From Paramecium sonneborni (Eukaryota > Ciliophora > Oligohymenophorea > Peniculida > Parameciidae), in assembly GCA_905182985.1 (NCBI GenBank), contig CAJJDN010000065.1, positions 28,522 to 92,521 of the forward strand: a stretch of DNA of 64,000 nucleotides, written 5' to 3'. Under the pieces are notes generated by a model, which worked only from the letters and a program-made list of their open reading frames with translations, was not told where the DNA came from and did not search any database. Positions 37,832 through 50,843 of the stretch are shown piece after piece (the stretch's first letter is position 1; every line of letters starts with the position of its first letter). Made by a program: the position numbers and the translations under genes.

Positions 37832-38955
37832 TCATTTCACTTACTCACATAAAATCTTATATAAGCATTATAAAGCTCGTTTATCAATAAATTAAATTAA
37901 GTTTTATATTACAGAAACTAAATACTCGTTAAGTTATTCATTTCTTTTCTATACTTTTATTTCTTCAATATCTTCAATTTAATTTATGTTCATTTACCTC
38001 CAAGATTCTTCTGAATTCTTATGTTCTTCCTATTTATCTAAATTTATTTCTAATTTTGATTATATCAACTAACTATTTTAATCAGACTTATCAGATAACT
38101 TTTTTAGTTTTTTCAAAGTACTCCTATGAGATTTGATACTTTAACATAATGAATAATCTGAATCTAATTGAATAAAAGTAGGTTGAGGATGTGATTTTTT
38201 TTTTTTATTTTATTCGCCTTTATCATTTAAAGGAAACTTTTATTTTTTCTTTTAAAATTATTATGTAGTTTCAGAAGTTATTGGATAGATTTTAACATCA
38301 TTGACAGTATTTGACAATTTTTATGAATAAGTATCAAATTTATTTTTTGAACCATTTGTGGATTAATCAGATGATTAACAAAATTTATGTTATATTTTTA
38401 ATTTTTTTTTTTTACTTTTTTCTTTCTCATTTTTATTTTTAATCTATTTTTCATTTTCATACTCTACCACCTAATCTGAATTATCATCTAAATTTTATGA
38501 TTATTCTTAAATCGATAATTCCTATTCTTGTAAAAATTCTCTATCTTATTCCATAATTTTAGAATCATCCAATATTTGCAAAGCTAAACAATGCTTTAAA
38601 GCTACTTTCTTATATTCAGGATGCTCAACCACAGGATTTTCTAAATAGTTATGCATATCTAACCTATCAAATTTAATACTCGTAGATTATATAACTCCTT
38701 TAAATACTCTAGTTCTTTTATATCTTTTATTTTATTTTGTCCTAGATAGAGTTCTTTCAATTATTTTAATTTGCTTATATGTTTCAAGGTTCCAATCTAA
38801 TTTCTTGATAACTATAGAATTTAAAGGTTTGGAAATATAGAAAGTGGAGATACATCCTCACAATCTATTCCCCAAAGATTTAACTTTTTTACTTCATTAT
38901 AAGGTGAAGAACCGATTTTGTTTTGCAATAAGGCCATTGTGATGGGCTTCGCCAT
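37832..38955 (-). CDS. CFAP410: CFAP410/C21orf2-like leucine-rich repeat protein
   Basis: Start ATG 38955 (MAKPITMALLQNKIG), one intron at 38641-38663 (23, begins GTT), stop 37832-37834: 366 residues. The first ~150 residues are LRRs with a cap: VKKLNLWGIDCEDVSPL, LQILQLSRNQIGTL, LKELYLGQNKIKDI, LRVLNLIENPVVEHPEY, and LQILDD. The N-terminal 'KLNLWG' and the last repeat match CFAP410, a basal-body and ciliary protein that works with NEK1 and SPATA7. The rest (~200 residues) is highly charged, Lys/Glu/Ser-rich, and ends in a short hydrophobic-charged helix, as in CFAP410, where the C-terminus forms a tetrameric helical bundle. LRR proteins are common in ciliates, so the orthology is an inference. 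Confidence 0.7.
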
Positions 38956-39214
38956 TTATTTAGAATTTATTAGGATATTTTTTATCAGGATTATATTTGC
39001 TATATATATGACAATACAAAATTCAATTTTCATGTTAATAAATTATTCTTATTTTTTTTAATAATTATTTTATTACGAAGAGTTTCAAAACAAGATATCA
39101 TGATTTCAAAAGTTAAACAAGTCTTTAGTAGGAAAACTAGAATTTTATATTATTATTATATAATTTCCTTTATATAGATTTAAATTATCATAATAAAATA
39201 ATGTGTTAGAGTAT

Positions 39215-39641
39215 TCATCCTAAAAATTATTCAACCAATCTTTAAAATCTATTGATGTCCACTTTTTCATCAATTACCTATTATAATTAACACTATGAAT
39301 TACTTTTGTTGCTTCAATAATTTCCTATTATTTTTGAGATGATGCAATTGTCAATAAAGCCTTTCTACAATTCTCTTATGTAATATATCCATCACGTTTC
39401 AAATCAAATAATTCAAAAATATTTTAAATTTCAGCTTTTGTAAAGATTGGAGTGATGAATCTATCCAATCGTTATATTTATATTGATACCCTTATTTTTA
39501 TTTAATCTTCAAGTCATCAACAAAAAACTCTTCCAAATTCTCAGGTTAAATGTAGCTAGCCTTAGTACAAAGATCTTCAAATAATTCCATTATTCTATTT
39601 CTTCTTAAGTATTCATCAGCTGATTCCACTTTATAATTCAT
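39215..39641 (-). CDS. EFCAB10-like small EF-hand protein
   Basis: Start ATG 39641 (MNYKVESADEYLRR), introns at 39461-39489 (29) and 39278-39303 (26), stop 39215-39217: 123 residues. The N-terminus (ADEYLRRNRIMELFEDLC) resembles the RIIa-like dimerisation helix of EFCAB10, followed by ASYIQPENLEEFF. One EF-hand-like motif follows: FELFDLKRDGYITQEN (D, K, D, Y, T, E at the usual positions). The C-terminal KVIDEKVDINRFQRL appears once the second intron is removed. If that intron were retained the frame would run on to 39106. EFCAB10 is a ciliary protein of animals; I infer a similar role but the identity is moderate. Confidence 0.65.
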
Positions 39642-39834
39642 TTTATGAATTTTTAATATTATATCTATTGAGTAAAGAAGAAAATGAGACAAAATATAAA
39701 TATTAAAATAATTTTTAGAAATCATTTACATGATCTATTCAATTTACCAACAATTGGAAGTTTGAAAATAATTATATGCAATTCTTACATGTAATTTATA
39801 TAATTTGAATTCATATTATTATATATATCAAAGA

Positions 39835-40878
39835 ATGATTAAGAAGTACCTTAATAAATTTTTCATTTACTTCATTTGTTTTTCAATAGTGTTTGTGTAC
39901 ATAATTAATGTCAAAGTAGTTTGGATTGATTTAATTGGAAGTAAAATACATTTTAATTTTTCAAATAGGTTCGAGTTATAGAATCCCTTATTTGCTGCTT
40001 TTTACAATATTAACAAGTTTATTGGGTTGGAGTTTATTTAAAACAATGTTTACAGATCCTGGAAGAGTTCCATAAAATTGGGGATTTTTTTTGAATGACC
40101 CTGAATAAAAAAAAAGAAAATTTTGTTTAATTTGTCATATTTTCAAACCTGAAAGATGCCATGTATCTTTTAATTGATAAATAATAATTAGCATTGTTCA
40201 GCATGTAATCGATGTGTGTTAAATATGGATCATCATTGTCCTTGGATAAATAATTGTGTTGGATTCTAAAATAGAAAGTTTTTTATGCAAATGTTATTTT
40301 ATGTTATTCTTGATTCTTATTGTGCTGTAATTGGATTAGGATATGGTTTATATGTAGAATTTTAAAATATTATGCTTTACCTCGATTCAGAAGGGGATTT
40401 GCATTTTATTGATGGAGTACTAGTACTATGTGCATTTGGAATTAGTAGCTTAGCATCATGTTTAATAACAATGTTTTTTAAATTCCATTTAGAATTGGTA
40501 TTAAATAATAGAACAACAATAGAAAATTTAGAGAGGAAAAGAAATGAAGAGACAGGATAATAAACAGATGATTTTAATCAATATGATTTAAAGCCATATT
40601 ATAATTGGGTACAAGTATTTGGAATGAGTAAATTGTCATGGTTCCTACCTATTTAAATGGAAGGGGGACGACCAGTAGGTGATGGTATATTATGGCCTAA
40701 AAATCATCATAATGAAAGTTTGTTACTCAAAGATCCTGTTTCCAATTAAATTTATAATGGAAATAGTGAAAATATTTAAATGCAATAATACAACAATCCA
40801 CTTTTGCATAGTAACAGTATATTTTAGAATATATTTTTAGATTAATAATTTAGATCATCGTCAACTCAACATTAATGA
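39835..40878 (+). CDS. DHHC palmitoyltransferase
   Basis: Start ATG 39835 (MIKKYLNKFFIYFICF), introns at 39941-39968 (28) and 40163-40191 (29, with TGA), stop 40876-40878: 328 residues. TM1 (FFIYFICFSIVFVYI) and TM2 (PYLLLFTILTSLLGW) precede the cysteine-rich domain CLICHIFKPERCHHC ... CNRCVLNMDHHCPWINNCVG, which contains the DHHC catalytic motif; the second intron splits it at PERCH|HC. TM3 and TM4 follow (FYVILDSYCAVIGLGYGL, VLVLCAFGISSLASCLI), then a TTxE-like motif (NNRTTIENLE) and a ~110-residue cytosolic tail. DHHC enzymes attach palmitate to cysteines of membrane proteins. It converges with the MORN gene, 81 bases apart. Confidence 0.93.
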
Positions 40879-40959
40879 TCCAAATTAATTGAATTAATTA
40901 TTATTGTTTTAAATTATTTTAGGAAAATTATTTACAAAAATAATCAAAATTTTTTATTC

Positions 40960-43262
40960 TCAAAACTTTCTACACAATTAAGGATGGAAAGAAGGGGGAA
41001 TCCAAACAGGAGGATATATTATTGATCTCGCTTAATTTACAACCTAATATATTAAAAAATTTTATATACTTTTTTACTCCATAAATTCTCAAATTTATGA
41101 GGACTTAATTTTTATTTTTCAAGTCTTATTTTTAAAACTTTTTCTTCAAATTTTGAAAGCAAATTTAATCTTTATTTAACTTTACTTGGTTTTTTTTCTT
41201 AAGATTAATGAACACTATAATTTTAAAATTCATTTTCTCTAGTATTAGGAGAATTAGTATTTGTAAAAGATTCTCTCAAATTATTTTTGGAAATGATTTT
41301 TTTACTATCAATTCTATAACTTGATAAAATATGTTTTCTCTTTGTAATAGAGGGCAATTCAGTAATTAATTTTTTTTTTGTTGAATTAACTTCAGTTTAA
41401 ATGCCTATTGATGAAGTTCTTTAATTTGTGAATGAATTAGCTTAGCAACATAAAGACAAATCTAATTATTTCTAAAGTGATGTAAGCTAAGGTAATTTTG
41501 AAATATCAGATATACTTAATGTTGTTTTACTTTATAAAGTAATCTTCTTAAAAATGTCACCTATTTTTTCATTATCTGGTTCTTCTGCAATTTAAGATAA
41601 AATTTCTTCATCTTCAACAATATCTTTCAATTAGTTTACTAGTGGAAATTAATTTAAAGAAAGTCTAACTTTTTCTTAGGAAATAAATTAATTGTTTTTC
41701 CAAATACCTTATAATTTATTATTTTCATTAGTATAAATCCCTTCTCCATCCATTAATCCATATTTCCAATTACCTTTATACATAGCTTTTTCTGGCCAAA
41801 TAATTTAACCAAATCCATGTCTTTAATCTTCATTGAATTCTCCAATATACTCTGTACCATTTGAATAATGAAAATGACCATGTCCATTTTTCTTATCATT
41901 CACATATTAACCTTTATAGAACTATATTCCCTTTTCAGTTTTTTATTCCCAAAATCCTTCTCCCCATCTTAAACCATTTTAAAACTCTCCTTAATAAGAA
42001 TTTCCATTTTTCCAAATATATTTTCCCTTTCCATTTGGTACTCCATTCTTATATTATCCTTTATAAATGTCACCTTCCGGAAAATATTCTTCCCCATAAC
42101 CATATTTTAGATCATTAATTAATTCACCAAAATATCTATTTAGCTTGAAATAATTCATACAACGAATCAAAAATATGTAAACCCAATCCATAAAATTTTC
42201 CATTCTCCCAACTTCCTAAAAAATAATCATTGTTATTTCCAACACTCCATCCAATTCCACACTTATAATAGTTTAATTATTATACTTTCTTTCCATGTTA
42301 CCATTAACCTATATATGAATGGGATTTAGACTTATAAACACCTTCTCCATGAGGAAATCCTTAAACGTAATGTCCATGATAAAATGTATTCCCTTTTAAT
42401 ATTTCAAAACCTATCCCATCTTTTTTATCAAGTGCAAAATACCCTTCATATATTTAATTGTTCTCTTTTATAAGAACTCCTTGTCCTTATCTCATGTCTT
42501 AATAGAGCTCTCCAAAATATATAGCATTCTTATATAATTTTATTTTAACATTCGGTTTCTAATACAGAGATGTTATATCCAAAATTATTGGTTAATAATT
42601 TTAGAAAAAGAATTCTGATAGTTTTTCGGCATTTGGAAAAACAAACAATGGTATTTATTCTGGGAGAACAAATTTTGTTTTTATTTATTGAATTATGCTA
42701 TGATAATTTTGTAAAGTTTCATTTCTGTATAAATTTAAAAGTATTGGTTTCAACTGTTCCACTATCCTTGGATAGAATTCAATAATGTTCTATTAATTCA
42801 TTTTTATGTTATAATAATATTTATATATTAGGTTCATTTCCTAATAATTTATTATTAAATCTTATATTTATGATCCCAATCTATATAGTATATCATAATA
42901 TTTAAATTAATCAAGATCATTAATAACTTTTTTAGAAATGGTTTTCAGTCGTTAATTTATTTTTGGTCTTCATTTACATTTTCTAAATTGGTCTAACTAG
43001 GACCCAAACTGTAAATTTTAACATCTCTTGCAGTTTCATCAATTTTTAATAATGAAGGCCTTTTTTACTTATGTCTAATTTTTCTAGAAGTTTTTAACAA
43101 TTTCTTATACTTTTTTTAAATTAAACACTAAGAGCTCACCCTCAACTTTCTCGCTGAAACCTCATTTGAATTGAAATTTTCAAGTTACTATTGAGAAGTC
43201 ATTGGCATTTGTAAATCGTATAATTGGAGTGGATAATAGTTGGTATCAAATTCAGATATCAT
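40960..43262 (-). CDS. MORN-repeat protein (probable frameshift near 42950)
   Basis: Start ATG 43262 (MISEFDTNYYPLQLY), introns at 42262-42285 (24, AAG end), 42136-42160 (25) and 41044-41069 (26), stop 40960-40962. About 740 residues. The first 105 residues (basic) are in one frame; from about 42940 the protein continues in another (KTISKKVINDLDQFKYYD), and no intron of suitable length fits. One missing base, for example in the A-run next to TGA 42946-42948, would join them. Then come about eleven MORN repeats (LYKNAIYFGELYQDMRQGQ, YKGQYKNGVPNGKGKYIW, YIGEFNEDQRHGFGQ and similar), followed by ~190 Ser/Thr/Lys-rich residues. MORN proteins sit at membranes, the cortex and basal bodies as structural scaffolds. 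No catalytic domain. Confidence 0.8.
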
Positions 43263-44747
43263 TACAATATTTTTATTAAATAAAAAAATCTAAAAATGCG
43301 CACATTTATACATAACAATTATTAAGCTAGATCATATTAATAAATTATGCTATTAATTTCAGTGATAATCATTTGTAATTATTATTACATACTATATTTT
43401 TTCAATACAATTTATTTTAATTGACTTTATCAATCTAAAAAATATATAATTTTTATAATTAAATGGTTAAACATCTTGTAATTAAAATTTAAGGAATAAA
43501 AATGCAATCATTTTATAGTTTATTGAAAAATTCAATAACCAAATGGTTTATTTGATAACTTACAAATTTATAAAATAATTAAACTCCTTTCTTCAATAGA
43601 TTTTTCTCATCATCCTCAAAACCCATAATTATTTAAATTATAATTGTAATAATAAAAATAAAAATTTTTATAATTTATCATAATGATGAATATTTACTCA
43701 GCTCATTATGAATTAGAATGAATAAATTATTTAAGACTGAACTATATATATTTTTTGGCATAATTTTCAATAAGCAACTCATAATTAAGTTGTAATATTT
43801 AATATTCATCAATATAGTAACAATTTATTTGTAACCCTAACTGTTGTATCGTTTTATATATTTAGATTTTATTACATGAATTTATAAAAAAGTGTGGTAA
43901 CCGCATCATGATTGTTTTAATATTAAATGAATATTTCTTTTTGTGAATTTGAAGACTTTAAATTTAATGATTTATATGAAAAATTTTGAAAAAAATCAAA
44001 TAATTAAACCAGATGAAATATTGTTATTCATGACTAAGTGTATGATATTTACATAACTTAGAATCGTGTAATTTAATTGAATTATGATAGAGAAATGAAT
44101 TTCAAAAACAGGATCTACTTTATCAATTATTTTTTGAAGCATTCTAAATCTTAATTTTGATAAAAAATGAACACTTTATTTAGAAAAAATAAACAAAATT
44201 TGATCTTTGGGGGTTAAAAACTGTATTAAATTTTGAAGATTTGCAAAAAATAAATCTGAAAGGATGAGCCAGATTATTGAAAAAAATCAAATTATTATGG
44301 ATTAATACTAAATTAATGTTTTGAAAAAAGCTTTTACCTGATTTAAGTATCAAAATTTAATTCTTAATAATATCAGATATTTTGGTAAAAATAATCTAAT
44401 TATTTAAGTAAACAAACTAAAAAAAATAAAAGTGATCATAATTTCATCAAAATCAATATTTCGTTTTTAATTTGAATTTAAAAAACCTTTGTTTAGGATC
44501 ATCTAGTTAAATTAAAGAGTAAATTAGAGTTGAATTTTAGTTCATAACTTTGATTTGATATTTACAAGCATATGAAATTTCAGATGTCTAAAAATAGCAT
44601 AATTTTATATTAATAACAAACATAATATTTACTGATTTAGGTTTAGGTTATAATATAATGGAAAAATAATTTTAATCAACTTAAATTTAAATGATTTTAA
44701 ATCATTGACATATATATTTATTGAAATTCTTAAACTAAATTTAATAA
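43263..44747. other. Long intergenic stretch
   Basis: It lies upstream of the MORN gene and downstream of SF-assemblin (both minus). All frames are broken by TGA at short distances and no fragment resembles a known protein. At about 1.5 kb it is long for this gene-dense part. I see no repeat, tRNA or mobile element in it. Confidence 0.5.
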
Positions 44748-45536
44748 TCAAATCAATGAAGCTTGAACCATTTTATCGCAAGTTTTTTCAATTAAATTAA
44801 TTATTTCTTCTTCCTTTTCTTATCTTTCTTCAGACAATTATTTTAAATCTCCTTTAGTTCTAATAATTAAATCTTAGAGCATTCCAATAATTTCATTTTC
44901 TTATTCTAGCGTTTACCTTGAAACATCATTTAATTAATTAGCCAATTTATTCATTTCGATACTACTTTTTTTCAAAATTTATTTGTCAAATAATTCTCTA
45001 TCTTCCGTTTCACTTTTAATTTACTAATTAATTTTAGGTAATTGATTTTCTAATCCTCTTTAAAGTTCATCAACTTATTCCTCTCTTAGTTTTGATTCGA
45101 TAGTTAAATCTGATTTAATGAAAGTTATCTAATGATTATTAATCTTTTATACCTTTTCATTTAGATAGGCTGCCAATTAATTAATTCCATCAGCTCTTTC
45201 ACTCTATTCAGTATATAATTGTTTCTAAGATGACTTTTCCAATTCAGATAGTTTTTACGAATATGAATTATGTTGTGATTTAAATTCTTATCTTTCTTAA
45301 TCAATTTTATCAGAAATTTCTTAAACCTGTTCTTTTAACTATAAGACTTATTTATTATAATTTTCTTTGATGGCTCTAATTCTTTCATCAATTTTATAAC
45401 TTCTCTCATTTAATTTATCAATTCGATGAGCCTTGCTTGTACCTTATTTGATATCAAGATTATTTAATTTGTTTGTAATTTAAAGAAACCTCTCTTTTAA
45501 GGGTTCTCTTTTAACAGTAAATTTTGAATTTAACAT
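44748..45536 (-). CDS. SF-assemblin, striated rootlet protein
   Basis: Start ATG 45536 (MLNSKFTVKREPLKERF), stop 44748-44750: 262 residues. One in-phase stretch at 45129-45152 has intron borders and may be spliced out (8 residues). The protein is an almost continuous coiled coil: short basic non-helical head, then heptads over ~240 residues (LQLKEQVQEISDKI, VDELQRGLENQLPKI). This head-plus-long-rod plan and pieces such as AYLNEKVQKINNHQITFIKS are those of SF-assemblin, which forms striated fibres associated with basal bodies. Paramecium has a large family of these proteins in the kinetodesmal fibre, so family assignment is firm but which member is not decided. The gene diverges from isocitrate dehydrogenase. 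Confidence 0.85.
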
Positions 45537-46069
45537 TAATTTAAATTTATAATTCGTTAAAATTATGAAATAATAAGTCCTTAAGAGAAAACGCAAAGAT
45601 ATACAAAAAAGAATATTGTAAAAGTTAATAATATTAAATTCATATTTGATTTCAGAAATACAATTTTCTTAAAGCCTTTATTAATTATTTGATTATATTA
45701 TAGATTCTTAAAGATTTATCTTTTGAATCATAATAATGTTGCTTACAAGACATAGATGAAAAAGAATAACTAATATTTTTCATAAAGATGATTTAATAAA
45801 CTTAAATATTTTTAAGATGATTTTTTGTTAGTTAATAGTTGTAATATTGAATAAGATAAAAATGTTGAATAGAATATTATTATTATAATTTAAGGTGATA
45901 AGAGAGAATATTTTTGGAATATTTAGGTTTGAATTGGAATAGGATTTAAAGATAAATAGAAATTATTAAATAAAAAATTAATATGAAAAAATATCTTATA
46001 AAACAATTTTAAAATCGTCATTGATAAAGTTTCATCATATTTTGGAGGATAATATTAAAATTATTAGTA
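45537..46069. other. Divergent promoter region
   Basis: 533 bases between the starts of SF-assemblin (minus) and isocitrate dehydrogenase (plus). AT-rich, no open frame of interest. Both promoters must lie here; no named element is recognisable. Confidence 0.55.
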
Positions 46070-47380
46070 ATGGAAACAAAAATAAAGGTTGAAAATCCAG
46101 TAGTAGAGATGGATGGAGATGAAATGACAAGAGTAAAAAGGAAAAATAATAATAGGTTATTTGGGCTTGGATTAAAGAATATTTGATTACACCATTTTTG
46201 GATATTCCAATATAATATTTTGATTTAGGTATGGAGAATAGAGATAAGACTGATGATAAGGTAACAATTGAATGTGCAAAGGCAATTTAATAATGTAAAG
46301 TAGGAATAAAGTGTGCTACAATGTATAAGAATATAATAATAATATTAGTACTCCTGATGAAGCAAGAGTGAAGGAATTTAATTTAAAATATATGTGGAAA
46401 TCACCAAATGGAACAATTAGAAATATATTAAATGGAACAGTGTTTAGAGAACCAATATTGATTAAGAATATTCCTAGACTTGTTCCAGGATGGACAAAGC
46501 CAATAGTGATAGGTCGTCATGCTTTTGGAGATTAATATAAAGCAACAGATCTTCGTTTTTAGAAGGAAGGAAAGTTTGAAGTATTATTTACACCAAAAGA
46601 TGGAAGTGAACCTTAGAGAGTAGAAGTATTTGATTTCTAAGGTACAGGAGGTGTAGCAATGGCTATGTATAATACAGATGATTCAATTACAGCATTTGCT
46701 CATGCTTGTTTTTAACATGCAATTGAATTAGGATATCCATTATATTTATCAACAAAAAATACTATATTAAAAGTATATGATGGAAGATTCAAGGATATCT
46801 TTTAACATTTATATGATACAAAATATAAAGCTGATTTTGAAGCTAAAAAAATATGGTATGAACATAGATTGATTGATGATATGGTTGCATATATGATAAA
46901 AAGTGAAGGAGGATTTGTATGGGCTTGTAAGAATTATGATGGAGATGTATAATCTGATACTCTTGCATAAGGATTTGGATCTCTTGGATTAATGACTAGT
47001 GTATTAGTTAGTCCAGATGGATGTGTTGAAGCTGAAGCAGCTCATGGAACTGTTACTAGACATTATAGATTACATTAATAAGGAAAAGAAACATCTACTA
47101 ATTCTATTGCCAGTATATATGCTTGGACTAGAGGATTATTACATAGAGCTAAATTAGATAATAATAAAGAACTAGAAAGATTCTGTAATACTCTTGAAGC
47201 TAGTATTATTGAATCTGTAGAAAAAGGATTTATGACTAAAGATTTAGCTATTTGTGTTCATAATACTATGAAGTATTAATAATCGTTTATCTTTTTAGTG
47301 TACCAAGAGATTAATATTTGAATACTCTAGAATTCATTTAAAAAGTAGCTGAAACTTTAAGAACTAATCTAGCTAAATGA
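46070..47380 (+). CDS. IDH1: NADP-dependent isocitrate dehydrogenase
   Basis: Start ATG 46070 ([18 protein letters not shown]), introns at 46133-46155 (23), 46323-46348 (26) and 47273-47298 (26), stop 47378-47380: 411 residues, standard for eukaryotic NADP-IDH. Recognised blocks: [37 protein letters not shown] (isocitrate-binding Ser/Arg), [54 protein letters not shown], and [20 protein letters not shown] where TRHYR and the following residues bind NADP. It oxidatively decarboxylates isocitrate to 2-oxoglutarate. No targeting peptide is visible, so a cytosolic or peroxisomal location is likely. It converges with ZNF598, 71 bases apart. Confidence 0.97.
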
Positions 47381-47451
47381 GTTTATTCATAATCATAATA
47401 ATTATCACCATCATAATCATAATAAATTATCAACCAACAAAAAATTTCAAA

Positions 47452-49971
47452 TCAACAAAATCCACCAGATATTTAAACTATTATCTTATTCTTCTTTTAT
47501 ATCTTTCCAACTTCCTTCATTTTTGAATTCTTTATCTATATTAATATTAAAATTATTTAATTACTGGTACTATTGGATTACTATCCCATTCTGTACCTTC
47601 TATATTTCTAACTGGCTTATAAGTAGTAAGTGGAACAAAACTCTCATCCTCCACAAATATACCTGTAGTATGATTTACTTACTTTACTTTACTTTCATCT
47701 ATTAATTATTTTTTATTAATACTTGATTAAGGTACTAAACTAGGAAATGATTCTTCTTCTACAACTTAATTCTAAAATATTGCTGGTCCACTTTCTTGCC
47801 ATTTACCCTTCTTTCCTTAATTATTCTATTTTTATTTCTTCTACTACTATTACTACACTTATTATTTTTAAGGCTCTACATTCTTCACTTAAAATTGATC
47901 TATTTACATCTATTCTTTTTTTGGTGCTTTAGCTATTCTTATTTAAATTTAAATTACGTAAAGATGGAAAATCAAATGCATTCATATCTAATCCATTTCC
48001 TTATTAGTTTTTTGGTTACTTTTACAATAATTATTATTTATTTTATTCAACTGTCTCAGGTTTTGTTATCTGATTGAATAGTTTTGGATTTTTCTAAAAG
48101 AATTCCAAATAAACACATTCATTAACATCCTTTTTCTCTTTATGAATTTATTCTCCTTTCAAAATCTTTGAACTTAAATTTACATATAAATAAAAAGGAA
48201 TTAAATCATGATTGCTAATCTTTGATATATTTTCTAATAATTATATTATATTTTATACATTAAATGATTGATTAATCATTCAGTAAAACATTTTATTTGA
48301 TATGTTCTAATATTTAAGAACTCAAACCAAAATTTAATGCAAATTTAAATTTACCCATCTCTGATGTTCTTACATGTCTTAGTACTTCAATAAATTAAAA
48401 TATCCTTTCTTTTGCCATGATTGTATCAACATAATTCTTTAGTTCTCCTTTCTCAATTCTCTAAGCTAAATTTTTATTCAATTCATCCAACAATCTTAAA
48501 AATAATTCTGAATAAGTTTTGCAATTCATTATTATTGAATTATTTCTTTTTGGTAATTTTTATAATTCTTTAAAGTAAGCATCATCTAAAATCTTCCAAA
48601 TATTTCTATTCTCTTTAACATCTCTCATAGCCATATAAAATGTTATCAATCTTAATCCTGTTTTCAATTCAAACATTCTAATAAAATCACTAACAAAATG
48701 TTCAGCACTATATCTGTCTTATTCAAACATCATAATCATTTTTCTAATTTAATCTTCCTTACCTTTTTAGGTTTTAAAGAATTATGAACATTTTCTTATA
48801 AAATAATCAAATCCTATGCTAGGCATAGATATTGGTTTAATAAGACGTATATCTTCTAAATGAATATTTTATTATTCATGTAATTTCTCACTATGATCAG
48901 ATTATTTATCAATTTCATCATTATATTCAACATATAAAAAGTCTCTAAAATCAATATTTTCATCATTGTGTTCATCAAGATGAACAACAGCTCTTAAATT
49001 AGTTTATTTAAGTGAAGGGAATTGATCACTAAAATCTTCTCCTTCCTTATCATTAATTTATTTTTTTTATTTTTGATCATCATAAAATCCAGCAAATTAT
49101 TGAATATTATATTAATTAAGTTTTTTGATTCTTGGATCATTACAATGATTTTGTGTTTTATGCAAATCTAATTCACCAGAAGATTTGAAAACAACAAGCA
49201 TTTATTTACATTCAGGTTCTTCACATAAATAATGAGACAGTTTTAAATGTTTTTCATAACTTCCATGATCCTTATAAAATACAAATTTTCTATCTTCACA
49301 CATACTACAATTAATATGGGCAATATTTAGATGTTATTTGAATTTATCTTCATCATAGAAGTTTTTCTTGCAATATTTACAATAAGGATGCTTGAATATC
49401 AGATTACCATCCTCATCATAATCTCCATGTTATAAATGATGACGATATTGATACTCAGTATATACTTACTACTCCACAAGAAAACAAGTTTTTTACTCAA
49501 TACAAACATCACTAAAATATATCAATTAAGTGATACCAAAAATATCGTTGATGCTATTCTTTAAGATGAATTCTCAATTAATTATAATTACTGAATTACT
49601 ACTCTGTTTGACATTCTAAAAATGGACATTTTAGATTATTGAGACTTTCTACTTTGATTTTAATTTCTTCAGAATTAGTATAAAACACATCTTTTGCTTC
49701 TTTCTAAAAGGAGTGATATTAATTAATATCATACTGTATATTAGATTGGTATAAGTTTATTTAATTGAAAGTCTGTAAATTAAGCATTTAGATTGTCAGT
49801 GAGGATTATCTTGTCAAGTTATTATTTGCAAATTGGACACATTTTTATTTTACTTATCACCCTCATCTTGATCATACATTGATAACAGAATGTTTTATGA
49901 TTACAATGACCTATTGCGATGATTTCTGTTTCTTAAACACACAGTACACAATCTGATTCTACTTTATCCAT
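47452..49971 (-). CDS. ZNF598: ZNF598/Hel2-type ribosome-collision E3 ubiquitin ligase
   Basis: Start ATG 49971 (MDKVESDCVLCVQE), introns at 49704-49734 (31), 49512-49536 (25), 48234-48258 (25), 47933-47957 (25) and 47536-47564 (29), stop 47452-47454: 794 residues. N-terminal RING: CVLC, GHCNHKTFCYQC, CPIC. Then the C2H2 array: CPFLECQ ... LRIHLKEQHQRYF, CDVCIEQKTCFLVEQQVY, YCKYCKKNFYDEDKFKQHL, CSMCEDRKFVFYKDHGSY, CEEPECKQMLVVF. Lower regions have FPSL motifs (DQFPSLKQ, FPSLPKAPKKE, SFPSLVPQ), as in ZNF598. A ~100-residue helical stretch near 440 lies between. The enzyme ubiquitinates 40S proteins on stalled ribosomes to start quality control in the cytosol. Confidence 0.92.
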
Positions 49972-50000
49972 AATTAATTAAAGAATTATATATTAAAGAT

Positions 50001-50805
50001 ATGAGTAATTTCACAACATTTCGTTAAGAATCTGAAGTTTAAGAAAGAAAATAAGTTACACTTCCTTAAACTTAATATGTAGGCTTTTTAAAATAAATTT
50101 AGACGACAATGTACTCAAGATCAGAGAGACCATAAGGATATTAATTTTGGCATAAAAAAGGCAAACAAAATTCATACCAAAGCAAAGTGTTATCAACTCA
50201 TTATTAAATGCAAACATCATTCAATCCTGGATAATCAATTCAACTAGGAGGTTGTGCTTAAAATATCTAGTGTGGATCTAATACTTAATCTTGCTGTCCT
50301 CCCTAATAATAGGCTGTTGTAAGATTAGGAGTAGTATCCAAAGAAGAAATAGAAGCACCTTGGAGAGATGAAGTCCTATATTTATAATAATTAATTGCTG
50401 AATTAGAAAAGAAAAAGACTGTTGAAGTTGTAAAGGAATTTGATAACACTAGAGTATTTACTAAATTTTACACTTTAGGTACATGAATTAGAAGATGAAA
50501 ATGAAAGATTGAGATTATTAATCCAGCAGACTTAAAGTGAGACTGTGACTCAAAGAATTACTGAAGTTAATAATGAAGCTGAAGTATGGAAAAGAAAGTT
50601 CTAAGAAATTAATCATGATTACAGTGAAACTCAAGAGAAATTAATGAATGCTGAAATAGAATTAGAAGCATTAAAAAAATAGAAGGTATCCAATTCAATT
50701 TTTATATAGATTGTAACATCTTCCAGTACAGTCACCAAATCAGTTGTGAAAACATCGGGTTCAACTGTTAGATAGAGTGCTTCAGGTATAAAGCCACCTG
50801 TATGA
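50001..50805 (+). CDS. Coiled-coil protein, unassigned
   Basis: Start ATG 50001 (MSNFTTFRQESEVQERK), introns at 50454-50478 (25) and 50686-50709 (24), stop 50803-50805: 251 residues; an additional 24-base in-phase stretch at 50079-50102 may also be an intron. The first ~115 residues are Gln/Ser/Tyr-rich with two CC pairs. ESKEEIEAPWRDEV-like residues begin the structured part, followed by a ~90-residue coiled coil (QQLIAELEKKKTVEVVKEF, HELEDENERLRLLIQQTQ, EIELEALKKQK) and a Ser/Thr/Val tail. The short motif APWRDE before a coiled coil occurs in several ciliate cytoskeletal proteins. I recognise no named family. It starts 29 bases after the divergent ZNF598 start. Confidence 0.75.
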
Positions 50806-50843
50806 TTAAATAAAAACATTAATAAAAATATTAAAATTAGATT

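Noticed and set aside
39106..39214. Extension of the EFCAB10-like gene to a stop at 39106
   Set aside because: It requires keeping the 26-base stretch 39278-39303, which has perfect intron borders; splicing it gives a shorter, more family-like C-terminus.
47523..48077. Leu/Ile/Phe-rich open frames on the plus strand that look like membrane segments
   Set aside because: They are the complement of polar Gln/Asn/Lys-rich ZNF598 sequence; AT-rich antisense commonly mimics membrane proteins.
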